This document shows, one piece after another, positions 53,501 to 62,116 of a stretch of DNA of 64,000 bases. Location: contig OX031059.1 of the NCBI GenBank assembly GCA_943736015.1, positions 53,207,159-53,271,158 of the forward strand. The letters run 5' to 3'. The DNA comes from Tridacna crocea (taxonomy: Eukaryota; Mollusca; Bivalvia; Cardiida; Cardiidae). A model generated the notes under the pieces. That model did no database searches. It was given only the letters and a program-made list of their open reading frames with translations, and was not told the origin of the DNA. Positions within the stretch are counted from its first letter, which is position 1, and each line of letters opens with the position of its first letter. Made by a program: the position numbers and the translations under genes.

Positions 53501-56500
53501 ACTGCCAAAAAATGGACCTATTATACTAAAAAACCTTCTGGACCAAGAAACAGAATGTAGAATAGTCCTTTTACATGCAAAAAACTAATCAGTGGCAAAA
53601 AGCATCGACAGCACAGGCTGATATGGGTCGATACATTTTTGCACATCCATTAAACCTGCTTTTTCAAAGAGCATGACTCAACCTGTATCTCTGATTTTTC
53701 AGACAACGACAGTCACGGCTTATTTCACCGACAACGCAATAGAGGAGGACAAATTAATACGCGGCAGTGCGATAGCGTATAAGGTCCAGTGTCGGACATT
53801 TACTCCATACATTGAATCAGTATCGAAGGATATACCTGTGAGGTAAACTTTTTTTTTTCTTGCGTTACTTGTGTTGTAACATACCTTCAGTCATGCAGTC
53901 AGTAGCGCAGAGGATTTAGGAGGAAGGATCCGCTAGTTGGAATCCCGGGCTTAGACATTTTTTTCTGAGCTTTGACGGCAGAATTCATTTATCTCTCACT
54001 GTTGATCATTTGTTCGGCGACACCCATGTGGAAAGGAGTCAGTGGCTTAACCCATTACCACGCAATCCCTACTTTTGACGACCCTGAAAAAGAAGCTTTT
54101 AGGAAACATTGTGGGAAAAGGAGAAAATGCTGGTAACCAGCATTTTCTCCATTTCCCACAATGCTTACTACCCTTTACAACACAAGTTTCAAATTTTCAG
54201 TCACTTATATTTTGACGTCTGCAAATGTTTTTTTTTCAATTTGGACAAACCCAAAATTTTGTCGTGTGGTAATGAATTAAACAGATTGTTTTCCAAGGTA
54301 GGCCTTTTGGTATCAGAAACTCCAGGAAAGCATGGGTAGGTGTGCTAGGTTCCGCGAAAGGTATGAAATTTTGATGTGAGGGACACAATACAATAAAATA
54401 ATTATTAATTTAGTCGTACATGTACCTTCTTCCTTCTTTTTTTCTTGTGATCTCGTCTGCTCTTCTGGTACATTTCTTCAACTGAATCATAATTTAATGA
54501 TAAATACTTAACTCTGATTACTTAAGGCAGTATATCAACTACACTTGGTGCTTAGTTTGCATTGAATAAAAAACATTCAAAGCGTTGAGAACGCTGAAGT
54601 GGTATTTGTCAAGGAAACCAGTGTGTGGAATTAATAATTTACCGGAAAACGAAAAATATTATTCAAATATTGGCTTCAAAATCAACCTTCTAGGCAAATA
54701 AATACCCATTTGTTTGAAGGGAGAGTACCCATGACAAAGTTAGGATTATCTGTGTACTGGTGGTCTCCCTTTGATCATTAGGAGTCAGGAGTAAAGTCCC
54801 TCGACAGAAGGATACATAGAGAGAGAAACCACGTGAATATCGAATAAAATTGTACCTAAAAACTATGATTTTGAAATATCTTCGGCTTTAACATTTAATT
54901 CCCAATATTACAATAAATCATTTTAATCTATAGATATTCATGTCAAATCATATGGAGTAGCGCGCAATCATGGTATGAACACGTCAAGGTTTTGGAACGA
55001 ATAAACCCAGGGCCAAGCGATCGGTAGACAAATTTTGTATCATTGCGCAAACAGAAGGCTATGAGCGAGTGAAGCTAATTCCAATCAAATTAGTATTGTT
55101 ACGATCGATGGCCTCACCCAGTGTATTTTAACATATCAGTTTCATGTACATATCTGAGTTCTACCGAAAGACACATTTGCCTGAAATTAATTGGGTTTAT
55201 TTTCTTCGGCTCTGCACAAAAATACGATACATGGTCTTCAAAATTCAATATTGAACTACATGTAGATCTAATAGTGGTATTGTATTCGACAAACACCACA
55301 AAAACTATGACTACAAATTTAAAATTATCTTTTTATCAAGTTGCATTTTCAACAACTGGTTTCAAAAGTATGACGACTATACTTTAATGACTTTAAATAG
55401 TGAAATGATTTCATGATGACTGTGTTTTCACAATTTCAGTATTGACGAGGACGTCGTTACATCCACGGTCGAGGTTGATATAAGCGCAGGGTTTTATTAT
55501 TACATCCATAAAGAAGCGTTACAAGCTGACGTGGGAGAACAGCTATTTTTCACCATAACAGGGCCAGGTAAATTATTGCTGCTTTTTTCAATAAGAATCG
55601 AGACTTGCTCTGTGAAAAGGGAACTTAATACATCTGCAAAAAGTATCGATTCAGGTCAGCCTGCGCAGTCCGCGCAGGCTGACCTGGATGGATACTTTTT
55701 GCTTAGACGTGTATTATGTTACAACAGTTTTTTAGTGGCATAAGATGCATGACTGTATACTCGTGTATAGTATATATGCAAAAGACTTTACGGTGCACGG
55801 AAAAAGTATAGATTCATCCGAATTGAAGACTGTTGTGGATGACAAACTGAATGGAGCCCAAATGATGAAGTCTGTCTGTCATAGCATTGAAGATTTTCTT
55901 TGTATTTACCAGCATTTTCTCCTTTTCCGACAGTTTTCAAAAGCCTTTTTCTGCAGGGTTGTTAAAATTTGGGATCCTAGCGTAAAAGGTTAAGGTTTAT
56001 TAGCTAATACTGAAAGGATAATGTGTGAAGCGCATGCGTATGTGAAAGTTTTTAGTTCCGGTTTGTATGCGCTCGTACAATCAAAGCGAGCTTATTTGCT
56101 TTAAAGTTTCGTTCACTCTCTTGCACTCCGGATCATTCACATTCACCTCTGTAGTTGGCTCAGAAAGAAGTCCGTCATTACGTGATATTTTGACACATGA
56201 CCATCATGAACTCAAAATGGCGACATAAACGCAGCTGAAAGAAAGACCAATATCGATTGTTTTGTGTGCTGTTCAAACAGCATACGGCCAATCAGACTTA
56301 GTGGTAGGAAATGTGAAAAGAGGGATTTTCTTAATTGCTTAAATGTCTTTTAAAGGACGATAACTTGTTTTTTTAATCTTACAAATTTAGATCCATCAGT
56401 GTGTCAAAACTTGTCATCTTTTATGGGCGCAGCCATTTTGGCTAAAATTAGCGTAAGATTCTGATTAGTAAAGAAGCTCAAAAAAGAATATTTCCATTGT

Positions 56501-59500
56501 ATAATGGTAAATTCATCAGTTGAATGCACCTATAATGTATCCAGAATTATATTTCCTTTGTCTATATACTTTATAATGTTACACATGAAGCTGTTAAACA
56601 GTAATAAAACATGTTTTCCTCGGTTTTACCAGGGATCGTATATACATTATATAAGATCCCTTGTTTGACAAGATTGTTGTCATTTAGCCAATTGCATAGA
56701 TGTAATGGTGAGAGTAACGAACGACAACTGCTAGGGGATTGAGTTTCGTTAACAATAATCCTTTGTGTAGTCCGTTGTCTGCACATGTCATATTCTTCGA
56801 AGATTCGACTGTCTTATATGACGCATCATGAGCCCCGAAAGCGGGCTGACAGTAATATTACGCTCTATAAAGAAGCAATATAGAAAATAGCTTTTATCAA
56901 TACGTTTGAGTAATAATGAGACGTGCTTTAGCTCCAGATTTCTCTAAACTGCTTATCATAGCTGAGTGAATTGCACGAGGTAGCGTATTATTGAGTAAAC
57001 GACAGCAAATTATCTTTTCTTCAGCTGAGTATAGCTTGAAACCTATACAGTGTAACGCAACGGGAGGTCCGGAGACAGGCCATGTTGTTGTCATCACAAA
57101 TGGGTGAGTTGTATAATTTTCCTTGAAGCAGACAGGATATAAACCATTCCGAGCTTGTATTGTTCAGCTATCAAAGACATTCAAGTTAATCCTGTACCAA
57201 GGAATCTGAGTTTTAGCGACCCTTGGGGAAAAAGGCTTTGGAAAACATTGTGGGAAAAGGTGAAAATACTGGTAACCAACATCAATAAATCATCAAACTG
57301 AAACCTTTATCATGCTTTCCTGATTCTCTTTCAACAGAAACTCGCACAATATTTCTCCTTATCTACTGGCTGGTTATCCACACCACCATCGTCGACACTT
57401 TGATCTGCTGTGAGTGAGGAACGAATCCTGTCGCAATGACTATCATCAGTCCTATTAAAAATACCCTTTTGAAAACTTTCCGGGGAAAGGAGAAAATGCT
57501 GGTAATCAGCATTTGCTCCTTTTCCCTTAACCCTTTGGCTGCTAAGCGCGACTAAAGGACCTTTTGCGGACAGTGTAGATCAAGATCAGACTGCACAGAA
57601 CGTACAGTCTGATCTCAGATCTACACTGTCCGATAAGAAGATGTTATTTCCCAAAACGAAAACTTTGAAAAAGCAATTTTTGGGTTTTCACTATTCATTA
57701 TGATAAAGATTAACCCTGTACTAAACAATCCCTGGTTTTTTACGACCCTGAGATAGAAGCCTTTTGAAAGCATTGTGGAAAAAGGAGAAAATGCTGGTAA
57801 CCAGCATTTTGTCCTTTTCCCACAATGCTTTCCACCCTGCTGGAAACAAATTTTAATTTTTGGGTTAGGTTTATTTTATCATCTGCAAATGCTTTGAATT
57901 TGGACCAGTCTAAAATTTTGTCGTTTGGAAAAGGGTTAAGCATTTAGACACTTACAAAGCCAATCATCATCATTTCAGGTACAAGTAGTTTGCCGTGGAG
58001 CCAATGCTTTCAATTTCGACAAGTGAAGAATTTTGTCGTTTCCTAAAGAGTAATTCCAGGACTTTATATGACTATTAACGAGTTATTCATACAAGAAAAA
58101 CCACACATCCTGGCTTCATATGTACAAACAATTCCTAAAAACTTTTTTAGACTTTTTTTCCGAAAAATTGTCTAATCTGGAAATTAACAGATCTTCAGAT
58201 TGGCTAAACCGAATGGTTTAGCCAATCAGAAGTTCTGTTACTTTCAAATTTAGAACACTTCTCGAGAAATGAATCTAAGATGGTTCTTAAGAATGGTGGG
58301 TGAATACGGAACGTGTTTCCTTCATTTCAGATGCAGCAATGCCCCGCACTTGATACGGTCTTTTAACAATTTAGTTAGTCGGGGTAAAGTCCATCTTTTC
58401 GCCAGATTTTTTGTATTTAGGTTCTTCGACTCGGAAAATCTGACTCTGACTTGCCGTGTGAAGGTGTGTCCTGGTCTAGGCTGTAACTATGTAAGTATTG
58501 CAGAATCTTTCGTGCCCATATAGTTTAAAGCCTATCTTAGCAAACCATTTTTTAGCGCTGTAGGCTAAAGGCGCGGTCTGATCAATATCCACTTCCACGC
58601 CTTATGCTTATTTACTGAAAAGCCATTTAACCCTTTCCCAAACAAGCCCTTGTTTTTACGTGTCTGCAGAACAAGTCTTTTGAAAACACTGTGGGAAAAG
58701 GAGAAATTGCTCGTCACGAGCAATTTCTCCTTTTCCCACAGTGTTTTCTACCCATTTCGAGAACTTTCTGCCATTTTTATCAAATTTGAAACTGTCGTCT
58801 GCAAACCCTTTCAGTTTCGAAGAGTCTAAAATTTCTCGTTTGGGAAAGGGTTAAAGGTGGGTATTTAGAATTTTTACATCTGGCCAAATTAAAAAATAGA
58901 TTTATCACTGAAATTCATATGAAAAAATAATACAAATCATCAATCATTAAGATAAGATTACACACACAAAAAAATTTGATGGTGTTCCCTTAAAAGGCTA
59001 CGTAGCCTCTTAAGGTATTTTTAGATTTCGCTCCAAAAATCAAAGAAGCATTTTGGGAATGTCAAGTGACTGGCACCTGACTCATAACGCTTAAATTCCA
59101 TTACATAACAAACATGTAATAATTATTTCCATAATGTCTTCTTCGGACGCTATGTTTGAAACTTCGTCTGTGTATCCCTGTTTGTAAACGAGCGAACTGA
59201 TCATCTAAAAATAGTACGTGTCTCCCATTGGTGTCAACCTGGGCTGTAGTAAATCTCTAATTTCTCATGTTGTCGGACGGTTTTCGACTATTGGGGGTTT
59301 TATGAATGAAAATTAAAAGGCTTTGGGAGTATAAGGTTGATTTTTTTGCATTTTTGTAAAATTTTCGTCCCAAAATCTGAAGGGCCACCTTTAAAGTATT
59401 GAAAATAGCGTGAAGATGACAATCTTCTGGGGCTTTTATTTGTTGTTGTTGTTGTCATACAGGCATTCATTATACAGGCATGCCGCCAAATAATTTTGGA

Positions 59501-61258
59501 TCCTTTAAACCAATTCTATCAAATAACCGTCTGAATCATAACGTAGTTTGGTACTTTGACATGCAAAAAAAATGACAAATGGCAAAAAGTTTAGATTGAT
59601 GTGGGTCTGCACAGTCAGTGCAGCCTCACATGGGTCGAAACTTTTCCCCAATTGCATTAAGCTCACAATTGTCAGTTTCCACACAGCATGTCCCATTTAT
59701 TTTTTATTTTCCAAAGAGATGCACAGATAGAACGAAACGTGCCCTGTCACCCGTGCAAGGCTCTATGACTGGTGACGTCACCATTTCCACTGTAAGCGGT
59801 AAACTGAGGATAGTAGATTTTGCCATTGGACAATCGGTTCACCGTCGAGGTAAAATGTTATAATCACAAGCACTTGTTTTTCTTTTACGAATATCCCATC
59901 TAAATCCTAATATATCCGGTAGTGTATACTCACACTGATCAACGTGAGCCGCGGACACCATGTGTTCTCGGTACACCAGATCAAATTTTTACGTGGAAGA
60001 ACCGGAGGCGGTGTAAGTATTTTCATTTTTATGGACCTGATTTACCTAGAAAGAAATGTCAGGACGAATGATTGATCTGTTTACATACATACTAATAATA
60101 CCATCATCTAACCGAGCTGTAGCTTTATGAGCAACTGGGGTCTTATTGTTTTGCAGTTTATTGCCAAATTTTGGACAAAATTCCAAACTATCAAATCTGC
60201 GTCTCAGATTTGATAGCTCGTATGAACATTTGCGATTTATTAACTGCTTAGTGTACATGTATTGCCTTCGTGCAATTGCTCTCGGTATTTTTCATGAAAT
60301 CGCACATTTTTTAAGCTTTAATTGCCACGTCTATCGGTGTGTGAGGGTCGTGCCCATCCCCCAACATACATGTTAGTAAATATTTTGTTAGTAGCCTATG
60401 TTGTTTATAATATCGTTATGTTTCATTGAGTTAAAAATTTCAAAAATCTTTTCTAATTCAACAATTTCCCCACATGTCACATGACCTAAGGTATGGTGAA
60501 TTTTCTTTGTATTACAAGATACATACATACATATTATAATGTTATTTATCAAGTGATTTCGTATTGGCCCAGTTACAGGCCTTCGACCTCGGGCCAATAC
60601 GGCTGACCTAGGACCTGTAACTGGGCCAATACGAAATCACTTGATTAATGACAATTTTATTAATTAACCCTTTACCAAACAATCTCTGGTTTTTACGACC
60701 CTGAAAACAATGTGAGAAAAGGAGAAAATGCTGGTAACCAGCATTTTCTCCTTTTTCCCACAATGTTTTCTACCCTGCTGGAAACAAATATCAGTTTTTG
60801 GGTTTCGTTTACTTTGCCACCTCCTTGAACGTCATTGGCTAGAAGTAAGCGCAGACGCTCACGCGACTGAACTTTTGACCAATCACGTTCAAGGATTTCT
60901 GTATTGGTCGCGGGTCATCAATATTGATACGAGGTCAACTGTATTGATCGGAGGTCAAGTCGTATTAAGCCGAGGTTACGACCTGTATACTATACGAAGT
61001 CAGAAATGTGACTGGTATCGCGTAAACCGGTTTCCATTTATAACTTCTATATATCCAATAGTTAATTAATAATTATAGGTAATAAAGTATGCCTATGTGT
61101 CTGGTATGTTCATGCGTTTCGCCAGATATTTCGAATTGATCGATGTATTCGGACTATAGACACTTTGAACAGTCAAGATTTAACTTCATTCTCTACCTTT
61201 CGTTTCAGGATTGGGCAGTTTGAGTCTCGTTCTGCTGATCGTTGTTCTTCTAACCTGA
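50529..61258 (+). CDS. ZP-domain membrane protein, eight exons, 303 residues
   Basis: Exons 50529-50598, 52031-52182, 53703-53842, 55440-55567, 57025-57103, 58331-58490, 59717-59849 and 61209-61258 join in frame at GT-AG junctions, total 912 bases. Residues 1-19 are a signal peptide (VYVLFTFFFNVALG). ZP-N has four cysteines (TCYPNF, TKDC, YFYC, KVQC) and the motif TAYFTDNAI. ZP-C has six (PIQC, TNGC, LTLTC, VCPG, LGC, RCTD) with FVFRFFDSENLTLTC typical of the family. RTKR at 248-251 is a likely furin-type site, followed by a beta strand and a C-terminal hydrophobic run (LSLVLLIVVLLT) with no cytoplasmic tail, so GPI anchoring or a short anchor is possible. ZP proteins polymerise into extracellular matrices such as egg coats. 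Role here unknown. A CAG directly precedes the ATG, hinting at a 5' UTR intron. Confidence 0.9.
50722..50950 (+). mobile_element. TTAA palindromic MITE, type 1 (ZP intron 1)
   Basis: Complete 229-bp copy, perfect hairpin, nearly identical by eye to 5028-5256. Confidence 0.92.
51130..51325. mobile_element. GGGTCATT / TCTACGTAGAG repeat element, copy 2 (ZP intron 1)
   Basis: Ends GCCGGTGTAACGCAGAGA / TCTCTGCATTACACCGGC are inverted (18 bp). Inside, ATGACCCATGGGTCAT is a perfect palindrome followed by three direct blocks of TTATTCTACGTAAAGAAAT. Confidence 0.8.
51355..51640 (+). mobile_element. tRNA-derived SINE, first family, copy 1 (ZP intron 1)
   Basis: B-box-like GGTTCAATCCCTGG near 51374, then CAGTGCGACAGGATTCACTC, CAGCCAGTGGCTTGG and CTCCAGGAACGCATG; tail GTTGAAGCGGCATCAAATAC followed by (GATC)n. 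The 149-residue minus-strand frame over it is not a gene. Confidence 0.75.
51641..51849. other. ZP intron 1, worn inverse SINE tail
   Basis: TTGGACGCTGTTTTCAACAT near 51662 resembles an inverse tail of the same SINE. Otherwise unassigned. Confidence 0.4.
51850..51960. mobile_element. fragment of the GGGTCATT element (ZP intron 1)
   Basis: TGGGTTCATTTCTCTACCTACG .. GTAGGGGAGGGTCATTTTCC .. ACACCGG. Only the right half is present; it ends about 70 bp before exon 2. Confidence 0.65.
52031..52182 (+). CDS. ZP protein exon 2 (first half of ZP-N)
   Basis: Acceptor CTTTGTTTCAG, donor ACAACA|GTAAGT, ends in phase 0. Three cysteines and several NxT sites (NFT, NTT). Confidence 0.88.
52366..52676 (+). 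other. open Cys-containing stretch in ZP intron 2, unexplained
   Basis: After an AG at 52364-52365 the frame is open for about 100 codons to TGA at 52672-52674, starting PTCNWYIAKVRPDQW and containing QCTGACTSSITCSF and WKCNRYSAKVW. It is less AT-rich than its surroundings. A 24-base word occurs twice with two differences (52372-52395 and 52573-52596; it encodes CNWYIAKV and CNRYSAKV). It does not fit the ZP reading: exons 2 and 3 join directly with ten cysteines, and the best donor (TATAG|GTATGT at 52558) has the wrong phase. It may be an alternative exon, an exon of another gene, or a relic. Confidence 0.35.
52755..53014 (+). mobile_element. GTGACCCATCACGC element, copy 3 (ZP intron 2)
   Basis: Ends AATTGTGACCTATCACGC / GCGTGATGGGTCACAGTT; hairpin AACCCTGGTCAGACTGCGCG.. 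near the left end, so it is in the orientation opposite to 48582-48849. Confidence 0.85.
53015..53188. mobile_element. family B fragment and spacer (ZP intron 2)
   Basis: ATAAAAGATCAGAGGGCACA .. GCATTCTGATCTTTGTC near 53070-53120. Confidence 0.55.
53189..53416 (-). mobile_element. TTAA palindromic MITE, type 3 (ZP intron 2)
   Basis: Left TTAATCCTTTACTCCATAGC, perfect core AAATTGCTCGTGACGAGCAA, right end GAAGTAAAGGGTGAA (TTAA lost). It lies inverted relative to 22968 and 42353. Confidence 0.88.
53580..53660. mobile_element. worn family C element (ZP intron 2)
   Basis: GCAAAAAGCATCGACAGCACAGGCTG .. GGGTCGATACATTTTTGCAC; the left stem is partly deleted. Confidence 0.6.
53703..53842 (+). CDS. 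ZP protein exon 3 (second half of ZP-N)
   Basis: Acceptor CTGATTTTTCAG, donor GTGAG|GTAAAC. Begins TTTVTAYFTDNAI, which continues YFYCTT of exon 2 as in other ZP-N domains. Confidence 0.88.
53890..54370 (+). mobile_element. tRNA-derived SINE, first family, split by a MITE (ZP intron 3)
   Basis: Head GCAGTCAGTAGCGCAGAGG and B-box-like GTTGGAATCCC, middle CACTGTTGATCATTTGTTCGG, then the break at CAGTGGC and continuation after the MITE with GGTATCAGAAACTCCAGGAAAGCATGGGTAGGTG. Confidence 0.75.
54047..54280 (+). mobile_element. TTAA palindromic MITE, type 1, nested in a SINE
   Basis: Complete copy; the SINE word CAGTGGCTTAA supplied the target. The hairpin has a few unpaired bases (CTCCATTTCCC), and a T run expands the right arm. 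Confidence 0.88.
54565..55318 (-). repeat. 750-bp interspersed repeat O, copy 3 (ZP intron 3)
   Basis: Inverse of 39336-40085 over nearly its whole length, with AAAGCGTTGAGAACGCTGAA at the left and GTGGTATTGTATTCGACAAA at the right. Confidence 0.8.
55440..55567 (+). CDS. ZP protein exon 4 (linker and start of ZP-C)
   Basis: Acceptor CACAATTTCAG, donor GGCCAG|GTAAAT. Encodes IDEDVVTSTVEVDISAG, then a Tyr-rich strand and GEQLFFTITGP. Confidence 0.88.
55610..55710. mobile_element. family C hairpin element (ZP intron 4)
   Basis: ACATCTGCAAAAAGTATCGA .. GATACTTTTTGCTTAGACGT around AGGTCAGCCTGCGCAG / CGCGCAGGCTGACCT. It lies about 45 bp after the exon 4 donor. Confidence 0.85.
55790..55994 (-). 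mobile_element. decayed type 1 TTAA MITE (ZP intron 4)
   Basis: Arms GATTCATCCGAATTGAAGAC and GGTTGTTAAAATTTGGGATC; only the right half of the hairpin remains (ACCAGCATTTTCTCC). Confidence 0.6.
55995..56774. other. ZP intron 4, no feature recognised
   Basis: About 780 bp without supported gene or repeat. Confidence 0.4.
56775..57002 (+). repeat. interspersed repeat P, copy 3, ending at a splice acceptor
   Basis: Direct match to the first 230 bases of 9090-9770, from CATATTCTTCGAAGATTCGA to TATTGAGTAAACG. After it only GACAGCAAATTATCTTTTCTTCAG remains before ZP exon 5. Confidence 0.8.
57025..57103 (+). CDS. ZP protein exon 5 (ZP-C)
   Basis: Acceptor TATCTTTTCTTCAG, donor AATGG|GTGAGT. Encodes EYSLKPIQCNATGGP and GHVVVITNG. 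A repeat ends about 23 bases before this exon. Confidence 0.88.
57180..57526. mobile_element. two truncated type 1 TTAA MITEs (ZP intron 5)
   Basis: The first, from about 57188, breaks off after GGTGAAAATACTGGTAACCA. The second, about 57445-57527, is a left half with core ATGCTGGTAATCAGCATTTG. Confidence 0.65.
57527..57713 (+). mobile_element. family B MITE, complete, with TTAA ends (ZP intron 5)
   Basis: TTAACCCTTTGGCTGCTAAG at the left, hairpin GGACAGTGTAGATCAAGATC .. GATCTACACTGTCC, right end ATAAAGATTAA. It shows that family B shares the TTAA target and CCCTTT start with the type 1-3 elements. Confidence 0.88.
57710..57939 (+). mobile_element. TTAA palindromic MITE, type 1, abutting a family B MITE
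   Basis: Begins on the TTAA that ends the family B copy. Core GCTGGTAACCAGC, stem GCATTGTGG / CCACAATGC. Confidence 0.88.
57940..58330. mobile_element. type 1 scrap and family D palindrome (ZP intron 5)
   Basis: CAATGCTTTCAATTTCGACAAG at about 57999 is a type 1 right arm. A family D element at about 58160-58312 has a perfect GATTGGCTAAACC / GGTTTAGCCAATC core and an intact right end; it stops about 18 bases before exon 6. Confidence 0.7.
58331..58490 (+). CDS. ZP protein exon 6 (ZP-C core)
   Basis: Acceptor CCTTCATTTCAG, donor AACTAT|GTAAGT. Carries HLFARFFVFRFFDSENLTL and four cysteines of ZP-C. Confidence 0.9.
58627..58854 (+). mobile_element. TTAA palindromic MITE, type 2b (ZP intron 6)
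   Basis: Complete, perfect hairpin with centre GCTCGTCACGAGC. Its right TTAA at 58851 is also the start of the next element. Confidence 0.9.
58851..59394. mobile_element. 540-bp TTAA-flanked element with AAGGTGG / CCACCTT ends
   Basis: TTAAAGGTGG at the left and CCACCTTTAA at the right; AT-rich, no open frame. A 70-bp piece of its right end recurs at 61404-61475 in the ZP 3' region. Confidence 0.7.
59560..59650. mobile_element. worn family C element (ZP intron 6)
   Basis: GGCAAAAAGTTTAGATTGATGTGGGTCTGCACAG .. CAGCCTCACATGGGTCGAAACTTTT, with a changed centre. Confidence 0.6.
59717..59849 (+). CDS. ZP protein exon 7 (RTKR site)
   Basis: Acceptor TATTTTCCAAAG, donor CGTCGAG|GTAAAA. Encodes RCTDRTKRALSPVQG and a final beta strand region. 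Confidence 0.88.
59850..60547. other. ZP intron 7, no feature recognised
   Basis: A small hairpin CAAATCTGCGTCTCAGATTTG lies at 60194-60214. Otherwise nothing supported. Confidence 0.4.
60548..60645. mobile_element. 98-bp inverted repeat (ZP intron 7)
   Basis: ATCAAGTGATTTCGTATTGG and CCCAGTTACAGG pair perfectly with CCTGTAACTGGG and CCAATACGAAATCACTTGAT. The loop itself contains a second CGGGCCAATACGG copy. Confidence 0.8.
60664..60820 (+). mobile_element. type 1 TTAA MITE, right end lost (ZP intron 7)
   Basis: Left end TTAACCCTTTACCAAACAAT and full hairpin; the sequence departs after GTTTACTTTGCCACC. Confidence 0.8.
61209..61258 (+). CDS. ZP protein exon 8 (hydrophobic C-terminus)
   Basis: Acceptor CTTTCGTTTCAG; encodes LGSLSLVLLIVVLLT then TGA at 61256-61258. 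Confidence 0.88.
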
Positions 61259-61625
61259 TATATATTTCGATGAATGTTGGATGTGTCACTTGAAATGTGC
61301 TGTTCATATTCGACCTTTAAGTAAATATAAAGATTGGCACAGCATTCTTGACTTTATTTATTTATCAACATATTGAACTATTGTTGACTTTACTGATTTA
61401 TTGGAGTATAAGGATGATTTTTTTTTGTATTTTTGTAAAGTTTTTGTTCCAAAATCTGAAGGGCCACCTTTAATCTGTTGTTGATTAAAAGAAAAGAAGC
61501 TATGAATTTTCAGACTTAACTCCATAGAACTGAACTTCAGGATTAAATCTCATAGAAATTTGCGTTAAATTTGCATGTAATCTCCAGTTGCAGCTTTTAC
61601 ATGGTCTGGTTAATAAAGACTATAT
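61259..61625 (+). other. ZP gene 3' UTR region
   Basis: Includes a copy of the right end of the 58851-59394 element (61404-61475). The first exact AATAAA after a plausible distance is at 61612-61617. Confidence 0.5.
61612..61617 (+). promoter_or_regulatory. candidate polyadenylation signal of the ZP gene
   Basis: AATAAA 354 bases after the stop codon, in GGTTAATAAAGAC. No cleavage-site evidence. Confidence 0.4.
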
Positions 61626-61662
61626 CGTAAATGAATAAGTCAGAGAAAACCCCAAGAACATT

Positions 61663-62116
61663 TGAACTCTTTACCACACGACAAAATTCTAGACTGGTTC
61701 AAATTGAAAGCATTTGCAGACGACAAATTAACCATTTCCCAAACAAGCCCTGGTTGTTACGTGTCTGCAGTAAAAGACTTTTGAAAACACTGTGGGAAAA
61801 TGAGAAATTGCTCGTAACGAGCAATTTCTCCTTTTCCCACAGTGTTTTCTACCCTTTTTGAGAACTTTCTGCCATTTTCTCTAAAACTAAAATTGTCGTC
61901 TGCAAACTCTTTCGGTTTGGAAGGGTCCAAAAATTTATCGTTTGGGAAAGGGTTAAAGGTGACTGAAAAATTGAAATTTGTTCTGGGAAGGGTAGAAAAC
62001 ACTGTGAGAAAAGGAGAAAATGCTGGTTACCAGCATTTTCTCCTTTTCCTACAGTGTTTTCAAAAGGCTTCTTTCTCAGGGGCGTCAAAAGGAGGGATTG
62101 TGTGGAAATGGGTTAA
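61663..62116 (-). mobile_element. type 1 TTAA MITE interrupted by a type 2b MITE
   Basis: Left part ACTCTTTACCACACGACAAA .. GCATTTGCAGACGACAAA, then the inserted element 61728-61956, then the continuation AGGTGACTGAAAAATTGAAA .. GGAAATGGGTTAA. The core is AATGCTGGTTACCAGCATT. Confidence 0.88.
61728..61956 (+). mobile_element. TTAA palindromic MITE, type 2b, inside a type 1 MITE
   Basis: Complete, TTAA at both ends, core GCTCGTAACGAGC, left stem with one change (GGGAAAATGAG). Confidence 0.9.
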
